A stretch of DNA of 8,793 nucleotides from Thermococcus sp. (GTDB taxonomy: Archaea > Methanobacteriota_B > Thermococci > Thermococcales > Thermococcaceae): assembly GCA_026987155.1 (NCBI GenBank), contig JALSNG010000079.1:1-8793 (forward strand). The letters run 5' to 3'. A model generated the notes under the pieces. The model was not told the DNA's origin, searched no databases, and saw nothing but the letters and a program-made list of their open reading frames with translations. Of the stretch, positions 1 through 5,325 are shown one piece after another (position 1 is the first letter of the stretch; each line of letters begins with the position of its first letter). A program made the translations under genes and the position numbers.

Positions 1-628
1 CAGATTGTGTGTCCACATCAACCCAGGGAAGACCGTCAAGAAAGGTAATCTCAAGCCGGGCCCTCCCAATCACCTCACTTAGTGAATAGTCGCCGTTTTT
101 CTCTTCTTCGAGTTCCGAGGTTATATTGAAGATACCCTCATCCACCACGAAGAAGCCCGTATCGACAGCATCCCAGTCATTAAGGGATTTTCCTATCTCA
201 ACAACCCTGCCTTTTTCAACCTTAACCTTGGTCGCCTCACCAACTTCCACCCATCTCGGCTTTCTATCCGCTATAAGACCCATCCCCCGCAGGGCTTCCC
301 GGATAAACTCCTCGCCATAAACGTGGTCGCTCATCACGAGTACAAACCTTCCTGAGACATGCCCCCTTGCCAGATGCAACGAGTGCCCGTTGCCCTTCTC
401 CGGCTCAGGATTGACTATAAGCTCCGCGTTGAAGGGGTACTTCTCCAAGAACCTGCGATAGAGGTTTACATAGCGACCATTTGTAACGATAACAAAGCGG
501 TCTATGCCATATCTCCTCAAGAGCTCCATTGTCCGGTAAAGAATCTCCCTCCCCCCAACCTTCAGGAGCCCCTTGGGTTTCCCACCCATTCTCGTTCCGA
601 GACCTGCCGCAAGAATCACTGCCTCCAC
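1..628 (-). CDS. Inositol-1-phosphate cytidylyltransferase domain protein (probable bifunctional IPCT/DIPP synthase), 3' truncated
   Basis: This gene runs off the left edge; 209 residues are visible. The N-terminus carries the sugar-nucleotidyltransferase signature LAAGLGTRMGGKPKGLL (about residues 6-22). MSDHVY around residue 101 supplies a metal-binding aspartate, and WVDVDT at the window edge is the usual second metal site of the fold. The stretch GNGHSLHLARGHVSGRFVLV resembles archaeal CTP:inositol-1-phosphate cytidylyltransferases as I remember them. In Archaeoglobus and Pyrococcus that domain is usually fused to a membrane CDP-alcohol phosphotransferase that makes di-myo-inositol phosphate; any such domain would lie outside the window. 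Start choice: an ATG at 634 sits directly against the GGTGAT ribosome-binding sequence, leaving no spacer. The in-frame GTG at 628 has a proper spacer and gives MEAVILAAG, so I prefer it. A simpler sugar-phosphate nucleotidyltransferase is the main alternative. The nucleotidyltransferase fold is secure; the inositol substrate is inferred. Confidence 0.75.
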   Translation of the reverse strand, partial: MEAVILAAGLGTRMGGKPKGLLKVGGREILYRTMELLRRYGIDRFVIVTNGRYVNLYRRFLEKYPFNAELIVNPEPEKGNGHSLHLARGHVSGRFVLVMSDHVYGEEFIREALRGMGLIADRKPRWVEVGEATKVKVEKGRVVEIGKSLNDWDAVDTGFFVVDEGIFNITSELEEEKNGDYSLSEVIGRARLEITFLDGLPWVDVDTQS

Positions 629-634
629 GGGCAT

Positions 635-721
635 CACCTTTTTAAGCCCTTCGGTGAGGCCTCCATCAAGAGAACCGGGATTAAATTAACTGCAGGTAAT
701 TTAAAAGTTTCGGTGGTGAAG
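635..721. promoter_or_regulatory. Divergent intergenic promoter region (nucleotidyltransferase / dph6)
   Basis: This short spacer separates two divergent genes. The plus-strand TATA-like element TTAAATTA (681-688), preceded by a purine-rich stretch that could be a BRE, is centred about 38 nt before the ATG at 722. That predicts transcription starting near 710 with a very short leader containing the GGTGGTG ribosome binding site (712-718). The same AT block reads TAATTTAA on the minus strand, about 56 nt before the GTG at 628, and could serve the leftward gene. A second AT block at 699-706 (ATTTAAAA) is too close to dph6 to be its TATA box but could serve the minus strand. These are pattern matches only. 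Confidence 0.5.
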
Positions 722-1396
722 ATGCGCATTGCTGTGCTCTATTCCGGCGGGAAGGACTCCAACTACGCCCTCTATTGGGCTCTGAGACAGGGATTCGAGG
801 TCAAATACCTCATCTCAATGGTGAGCGAGAGTGAGGAAAGCTACATGTACCATGTCCCGAACATACACCTCACAGAACTCCAAGCAAAGGCAACAGGAAT
901 CCCCCTGGTGAAGGGCTTCACAAGCGGCGAGAAGGAGGAAGAGGTTGAGGACATGAAGGCAGTCCTTGAGGGGCTGAAGATCGACGGAGTCGTTGCAGGT
1001 GCCCTGGCAAGTGAATATCAGAAGCAAAGGGTCGATAGAGTCGCTAAAGAGCTTGGGATAGAAAGCTTTGCCCCAGCCTGGCATCGTGACCCTGTTGAGT
1101 ATATGCGAGAGATAATCGGCATCTTTGATGTTGTCATTGTGGGAGTTTCGGCCTATGGCTTCGACGAGAGCTGGCTCGGTAGAAGGATTGACGAAAAAGC
1201 CCTTGGAGAGCTGGTAGAGCTCCACAGAAAGTACAAAATTCACGTTGCTGGAGAAGGCGGGGAGTTTGAGACTTTCGTTAGAGATGCACCGTTCTTCAAG
1301 GCGAGTATAGTCTTTGATGAAGTCGAAAAAGAGTGGGATGGGTTCAACTACTCGGGTGTTCTAAGGGTAAAAGGAGCCCACCTCAAAAAGAAATAG
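722..1396 (+). CDS. Diphthine--ammonia ligase (Dph6 / MJ0570 family ATP-pyrophosphatase)
   Basis: The 224-residue product should catalyse the ATP-dependent amidation of diphthine, the last step of diphthamide formation on the modified histidine of elongation factor 2, in the cytoplasm. It starts with the PP-loop of N-type ATP pyrophosphatases (SGGKDS, residues 8-13). It carries two further family hallmarks: GALASEYQKQRVDRV (about 93-107) and GEGGEFET (177-184). The length is typical for the short archaeal form, which lacks the C-terminal YjgF-like domains of eukaryotic Dph6. The ATG at 722 is chosen because GGTGGTG lies just upstream and because the catalytic loop starts seven residues later. 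The open frame extends upstream to 359, but that part is antisense to the nucleotidyltransferase gene. Its stop codon is one base from the convergent lipoprotein stop. Family assignment is strong; enzyme activity is inferred from the family. Confidence 0.9.
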   Translation: MRIAVLYSGGKDSNYALYWALRQGFEVKYLISMVSESEESYMYHVPNIHLTELQAKATGIPLVKGFTSGEKEEEVEDMKAVLEGLKIDGVVAGALASEYQKQRVDRVAKELGIESFAPAWHRDPVEYMREIIGIFDVVIVGVSAYGFDESWLGRRIDEKALGELVELHRKYKIHVAGEGGEFETFVRDAPFFKASIVFDEVEKEWDGFNYSGVLRVKGAHLKKK

Positions 1397-1397
1397 A
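1384..1397 (-). terminator. Candidate U-tract terminator for the minus-strand lipoprotein gene
   Basis: Read on the minus strand, the bases directly after the lipoprotein stop codon are TCTATTTCTTTTTG. This T-rich run begins right after the TGA. Intrinsic termination in Thermococcales depends mainly on U-rich tracts without a required hairpin, so this is a plausible 3' end signal. It lies inside the last codons of the convergent dph6 gene, where it also encodes the lysine-rich C-terminus, so the T-run may be incidental. I see no comparable T-run just after dph6 on the plus strand. Confidence 0.35.
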
Positions 1398-2276
1398 TCA
1401 ATGGAAGGTATTTCCGTCCCATCTCATGAGAACTACCGGCATTCCCGCCCGGTATTTGTTAGAGATGGCAATGAAAGTACCAACATCCCGTACACAGCCC
1501 GTACAATCCCCTAAAAAAGCAAGGGCACGCCCACTCTCGTTCCCAGAGTAACGCCTGAGAAAGCCCGCCATCACTGGAAGGAAACTCCCGCTAAAGAAGT
1601 GTCCCCGTAGGATATCGGAGCCCTCTCCAGCTGTGATATTCACGTAGTAGTACCCTTCACCCCAGAAATCCATTGCAAGTTCAAATCCGCTTCCAGTAAG
1701 AACCTTCATTTTATCCACCGAGACGTTAACCGGAACTGAGGGGGGAATGAACACCCTGGCCAGAACATTCTCAGAGAGAACGGGCTCCACAAGATTCAAA
1801 ACAAAGTCATAAAACCCGGCCACGGCACTCGGAAGGGCGGAAGAGTTGGGGGAGTCAACATAGTACCACGAAACCCCTCCCCTAACGGTTATGTTGAAAG
1901 GAGCCACGAGGGGGTAAACCCTCCAGAAAAAGTCTCCCATGCGCTGTGACACCTCGTAGTAGAGCCCATCCCCGTTGGTCACATGCAACGTCCCGTTTGA
2001 AAAGTCGTAACGTTCTGGAACCACCGCAACGTAATCGACGGAACCGTTCTCATAATCCACTGCGGCCACATGGACGTGCCTCACTTCTGGCGACACTACA
2101 AGAAAAAGCTGTCCAGTCAAAATTTTTGGATTTACCACGGGGGAAACCTGTGAGAATTCAACCGGGGAAGGACTTAGCTTGGAGGTATGGGCAACCTGGT
2201 TCCCCGAACCACCGATGCATCCTACCGCAAGAACTACGACCACAACGACCATGAGCAGTGGAGGCACGTATCTCAT
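1398..2276 (-). CDS. Surface lipoprotein of unknown function
   Basis: I do not recognise the family. The 292-residue product has a classic lipoprotein signal: short N-terminus, a hydrophobic run of valines and leucines (residues 7-18), then a lipobox ending AVGC with cysteine at position 20, followed by a Gly/Ser-rich linker. It should be anchored to the outer face of the cytoplasmic membrane. The mature part has no further membrane segment. It holds seven N-x-S/T sequons (N77, N94, N128, N144, N184, N213, N246), consistent with N-glycosylation at the archaeal surface. Apart from the lipobox the only cysteines are C258 and C261 (CTGC), near the C-terminus. The ATG at 2276 follows GGTGGTGAT at a short spacing. 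The gene is divergent from herA and convergent with dph6, and nothing suggests it belongs to the DNA-repair operon. Membrane lipoprotein status is well supported; no function is proposed. Confidence 0.85.
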   Translation of the reverse strand: MRYVPPLLMVVVVVVLAVGCIGGSGNQVAHTSKLSPSPVEFSQVSPVVNPKILTGQLFLVVSPEVRHVHVAAVDYENGSVDYVAVVPERYDFSNGTLHVTNGDGLYYEVSQRMGDFFWRVYPLVAPFNITVRGGVSWYYVDSPNSSALPSAVAGFYDFVLNLVEPVLSENVLARVFIPPSVPVNVSVDKMKVLTGSGFELAMDFWGEGYYYVNITAGEGSDILRGHFFSGSFLPVMAGFLRRYSGNESGRALAFLGDCTGCVRDVGTFIAISNKYRAGMPVVLMRWDGNTFH

Positions 2277-2308
2277 CCCATCACCACCATGGGTGAGTAG
2301 TGAACACA

Positions 2309-2320
2309 GAAAAGTTTTTC
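2309..2320. promoter_or_regulatory. Near-palindromic AT element, candidate TATA region for both the lipoprotein gene and the herA operon
   Basis: The sequence GAAAAGTTTTTC is nearly self-complementary (GAAAAACTTTTC on the other strand). Its centre is about 38 nt upstream of the lipoprotein ATG at 2276, the same geometry as the candidate TATA box of dph6. It is about 42 nt upstream of the herA ATG at 2357. No other AT-rich box is visible between the two genes. It is therefore the best candidate for both promoters, either as one shared TBP site read in two directions or as overlapping sites. It is not a perfect TATA consensus. Confidence 0.4.
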
Positions 2321-2341
2321 TCCTTTCAGGAGAACCAACTT

Positions 2342-2349
2342 GAGGTGGT
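2342..2349 (+). promoter_or_regulatory. Ribosome binding site deciding the herA start
   Basis: GAGGTGGT matches the complement of the archaeal 16S rRNA 3' end and lies 7 nt before the ATG at 2357. It supports that ATG as the herA start rather than the upstream GTG at 2300, which has only a short GGTGA at 2293. Confidence 0.5.
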
Positions 2350-2356
2350 AAGGGTG

Positions 2357-4000
2357 ATGGAAGGGCCTATCGGGATAGTCTACGGCGAATCAACAACGGA
2401 CAGGTTTACATTCATCGTGAACCCTCACGTTGAGCTCCCGAAGTTTGGCGAGTTCGTTGTCGTGAAAAACCGAGAGGGAGAGGATGTTCTGGCCTCAGTT
2501 AGGGGAATTAGAAACGTTAACTGGTTGATGGAAGCAGGAAAAGGGAGTTACGACTACGTTGAAAAAACGGTGAGGGTGTTCTCCTCGGGCGTCCTCGGAA
2601 AGAGTGAGGCGTTGATAGCCAACGCCCGCGTGCTCGGAGTGTTGAAAGGAGGAACAAGTTTCAGGCAGATGCCCAACAGAGTCCCGATAAAACCCGGAGA
2701 AAACGTATACCTCGCCAGGGACGAGGACTTAGCCAAGATATTCTCCCACGGACACATAAGCATCGGCCGCCTTCTCGCGAGAGAGAACGTTGACGTGAAA
2801 CTCGACGTCAACAAACTCGTTTCAAGGCACTTCGCAGTTCTTGCCGTCACTGGAGCGGGGAAATCCAACACGATAGCCGTTCTGACCAGGGAGCTCGTCA
2901 GCAAAGTCAATGCAACGGTCGTGATACTCGATCCCCACGGGGAATACAGGACGCTCAGCTGGCCCGGGGCCAAAGTAAACCCAATAAAGGCAAGTATAGA
3001 CCCGGCGAAAATAAGGTTGAGTGAGCTGGCAACCCTTCTCGGGATAGCAGAGAACGCAAGTCTACAGAGGCGCTTCTTGGGTCTTGTGTACAGAACGGTC
3101 AAAGCTGAGGCGAGGAGCGAAGGAAGGGTGACGGGAGGACTCGACTTTATCTACGCAATGGAAGACAAAATAGAGGAGTGGATAAGGATCTACGAGAACA
3201 CCGAGGAGAAGGTAATATACTACACTGACGAAAAGGGAAACCGTGTTCCGAGGAAGATACAGGCAAAAGACCTCGATTCCCTGATAAGGCTAAAGGATTA
3301 CCTCGGTGAACTCAGGGCGAACTTCGGAGAATTCATAAGCCCGGTGAACGTTCTGAGCGAGATAAGACCCGGCAGGGTGAACGTCATTGACCTCAGCGGG
3401 ATGGAGGAAGAGCAGATGATAGCCCTCGCGAGTTTCGTGCTGCGGGGAATCCTAAAGAACCGCGTTGAGTACGTAAAAGGGGTCAGGACGGGCGACAAAA
3501 CCCTTGTCCGAGAGGTTAAGGAGATGTACCCTGCACTGACAAAACCCCTTCTCGTCATCGTTGAGGAGGCACACATCTTCGCGCCCAGGGGGGAGAAGAA
3601 CCAGGCCACCCTCTGGCTCGGAAAAATAGCAAGAGAAGGGAGGAAGTTCGGCGTGGGACTTGGTATAGTCTCGCAAAGGCCAAAAAAGCTCGATGACGAT
3701 GTTCTAAGTCAGACAAACACTAAGATAATCCTTAAGCTCGTTGAACCTAACGACCAGCGCTACGTCCAGCAGGCAAGTGAACAGATAAGTGAGGACCTCC
3801 TAAGCGACATAGCCGCACTTGGAATAGGCGAGGCGGTGATAGTTGGTACCGCAATGCCCCTTCCGGCAATGGTGAGAATACACAGCTTCACAGAGATGGG
3901 TGGAAGCTACGGTGGAGGGGACATAGACATTGTGGAGGAGTGGCTCTCCGGTAAAGTTGATGAAAAAAGCGAGGAAGATATGATAGGAGAGCTCGTGTGA
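2357..4000 (+). CDS. herA: HerA bipolar DNA translocase / helicase
   Basis: This 547-residue FtsK/HerA-family ATPase forms a hexameric ring that pumps double-stranded DNA and works with the NurA nuclease in end resection. The N-terminal part (about 1-100, GIVYGESTTDRFTFIVNP) is the HAS beta-barrel. The RecA-like core has Walker A TGAGKSNT (165-172), the HerA-specific DPHGEY (192-197), Walker B LLVIVEEAH (398-406) and SQRP (439-442) in the C-terminal core that also provides arginine-finger residues. The Walker B carries Glu-Glu where many ATPases have Asp-Glu, as I recall from Thermococcales HerA. A helical insertion with a charged segment lies at about 265-325. The ATG at 2357 is preferred for its GAGGTGGT ribosome binding site and because MEGPIGIV starts close to the barrel; a GTG at 2300 would add 19 residues. 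It is the first gene of the operon, with mre11 9 bp downstream. Confidence 0.93.
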   Translation: MEGPIGIVYGESTTDRFTFIVNPHVELPKFGEFVVVKNREGEDVLASVRGIRNVNWLMEAGKGSYDYVEKTVRVFSSGVLGKSEALIANARVLGVLKGGTSFRQMPNRVPIKPGENVYLARDEDLAKIFSHGHISIGRLLARENVDVKLDVNKLVSRHFAVLAVTGAGKSNTIAVLTRELVSKVNATVVILDPHGEYRTLSWPGAKVNPIKASIDPAKIRLSELATLLGIAENASLQRRFLGLVYRTVKAEARSEGRVTGGLDFIYAMEDKIEEWIRIYENTEEKVIYYTDEKGNRVPRKIQAKDLDSLIRLKDYLGELRANFGEFISPVNVLSEIRPGRVNVIDLSGMEEEQMIALASFVLRGILKNRVEYVKGVRTGDKTLVREVKEMYPALTKPLLVIVEEAHIFAPRGEKNQATLWLGKIAREGRKFGVGLGIVSQRPKKLDDDVLSQTNTKIILKLVEPNDQRYVQQASEQISEDLLSDIAALGIGEAVIVGTAMPLPAMVRIHSFTEMGGSYGGGDIDIVEEWLSGKVDEKSEEDMIGELV

Positions 4001-4004
4001 GGTG
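3999..4004 (+). promoter_or_regulatory. Ribosome binding site for mre11, overlapping the herA stop codon
   Basis: GAGGTG shares its first two bases with the herA TGA stop and sits 5 nt before the ATG at 4010. This fixes the mre11 start at 4010 rather than the GTG at 4004, which is part of the ribosome-binding sequence itself. The overlap suggests translational coupling between herA and mre11. Confidence 0.7.
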
Positions 4005-4009
4005 TGTCC

Positions 4010-5323
4010 ATGAAATTTGTACACATAGCCGATCTCCACCTTGGAAGAACTCAGTTCAACCAGCCCTTCAGGTACGATGACTATCTGAAAGCATTTAGGG
4101 AGACCATAGAGAAGTCCGTGAAGATGAAGGTGGATTTCATACTCATAGCTGGCGATCTGTTCCACGTTAGCAAACCATCTCCCCGAACCCTGAGGGACGC
4201 GATAGAGGTGCTCTCCATTCCAAAAAAGAGAGACATTCCCGTTTTCGCGATAGAGGGAAACCACGATAAGACTATAAGGGAAACCTCTGTCTTTGACCTT
4301 CTCGAACATCTCGGGCTTCTCTACACGGTGGGTCTAAAGAGAGAGCCGAGGGAGAGTGAGTTCCAGAGAAGCGATAAGAAGGGCAGTGCCTACCTAATTC
4401 ACGGCGAAGTGGGAGATCTAAAGATATATGGACTGAGGCACTACAGCAGGTGGCAGCTCATTAGGGGTGATAAAAACCTTCTAAAGAGTCTGTTCAAGAA
4501 GGGAGATATTCTTATGCTCCATCAGGCAATAGACTACCTTTCATCCGATACTCCCTACGCTAAGGCCTTCGACCTCCACGTAAACGAGCTACCCGAAAGC
4601 TTTTCCTACTACGCACTGGGACACATCCACCTGGCGAGGATAGCGGAACCCTCAAAAACAGGGCTCAGCGGGCCGATAGTGTATCCTGGCTCCCCAGAAA
4701 GGAGTGAAGTACGGGAAGCGAGCCACAGGATAGTCTACAGAAAAAGGCTCGTTGAGAGAGAGCTCATAGAAAACAGAAAGGGGTTCTACGTAGTGGAGGA
4801 CTTCCAGCCGGAGTTCGTCGAAGTGAAAACAAGACCCTTTTACTCGGTAACGGTGGAAGGGTCATCAAAAGAGGAATTCAGAAAGAAACTCAGGGAGATA
4901 GTTCCCCTCCTGGAAAAAGGCTCTATTGCAGTTATCACCCTCGAAGGGACTGTTAAAGGAGGATTAAGCATAGCGGAGGTCCAGGATGTCATCAGGGACT
5001 CGGGGGTGGCTTACTACACCTTCCACAGCAGAATCTCTTCCGAAATCGTGAAGAGCATGGGGGGAGTCAAAGAGGAGGAGCTGTTTACCGAATGGGAAAA
5101 AGAAGTTCTCAGACACCTAAGGACAGAACCCAGAGAGTTTAGGGAGAACCTGGATGGATTCCTCGAATGGCTCATGGAGAGCTTTGAGAAAAGGCCCGCG
5201 AAATCGGAGAAATCAAAAAAGGAAGTAACAAAGGAAACAGTGGAGTTCAAAAGGGTCGGGAAAAAGGAGTTCAAAAAGCCCCTTAAGAGTGCCGGCTTGG
5301 ACGCGTGGCTTGGGAGGGGATAA
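4010..5323 (+). CDS. mre11: Mre11 double-strand break repair nuclease
   Basis: This 437-residue Mn-dependent phosphoesterase is the nuclease of the Mre11-Rad50 complex, with 3'-5' exonuclease and endonuclease activity at DNA ends. All catalytic motifs are intact: ADLHLG (D8, H10), AGDLFH (D49, H52), GNHD (N84, H85, D86), LHQ (H171) and GHIH (H205, H207). These positions nearly coincide with those I recall for P. furiosus Mre11. The capping domain follows (about 255-345). A helical region (about 350-395) fits the known Rad50-binding helices. The tail (about 396-426) is a Lys/Glu-rich, probably disordered linker ending in SAGLDAWL (427-434), which resembles a PCNA-interacting peptide. The ATG at 4010 is fixed by GAGGTG 5 nt upstream. 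rad50 begins 2 bp after the stop, so the two subunits are probably made together. Confidence 0.96.
   Translation: MKFVHIADLHLGRTQFNQPFRYDDYLKAFRETIEKSVKMKVDFILIAGDLFHVSKPSPRTLRDAIEVLSIPKKRDIPVFAIEGNHDKTIRETSVFDLLEHLGLLYTVGLKREPRESEFQRSDKKGSAYLIHGEVGDLKIYGLRHYSRWQLIRGDKNLLKSLFKKGDILMLHQAIDYLSSDTPYAKAFDLHVNELPESFSYYALGHIHLARIAEPSKTGLSGPIVYPGSPERSEVREASHRIVYRKRLVERELIENRKGFYVVEDFQPEFVEVKTRPFYSVTVEGSSKEEFRKKLREIVPLLEKGSIAVITLEGTVKGGLSIAEVQDVIRDSGVAYYTFHSRISSEIVKSMGGVKEEELFTEWEKEVLRHLRTEPREFRENLDGFLEWLMESFEKRPAKSEKSKKEVTKETVEFKRVGKKEFKKPLKSAGLDAWLGRG
5312..5320 (+). promoter_or_regulatory. Ribosome binding site for rad50 inside the end of mre11
   Basis: GGGAGGGGA forms the last codons of mre11 and lies 5 nt before the ATG at 5326. 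It supports that ATG over the upstream in-frame GTG at 5305, which would overlap mre11 and add seven residues before the conserved MRLRRIEIRNFRSH start. Confidence 0.65.
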
Positions 5324-5325
5324 TT

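Noticed and set aside
359..721. Upstream extension of the dph6 open frame by 121 residues
   Set aside because: It is antisense to the nucleotidyltransferase gene, has no homology-like pattern, and the catalytic PP-loop and ribosome binding site place the start at 722.
1333..1551. Plus-strand open frame spanning the end of dph6 and the convergent region
   Set aside because: It is out of frame with dph6 and antisense to the lipoprotein gene, and its product has no recognisable features.
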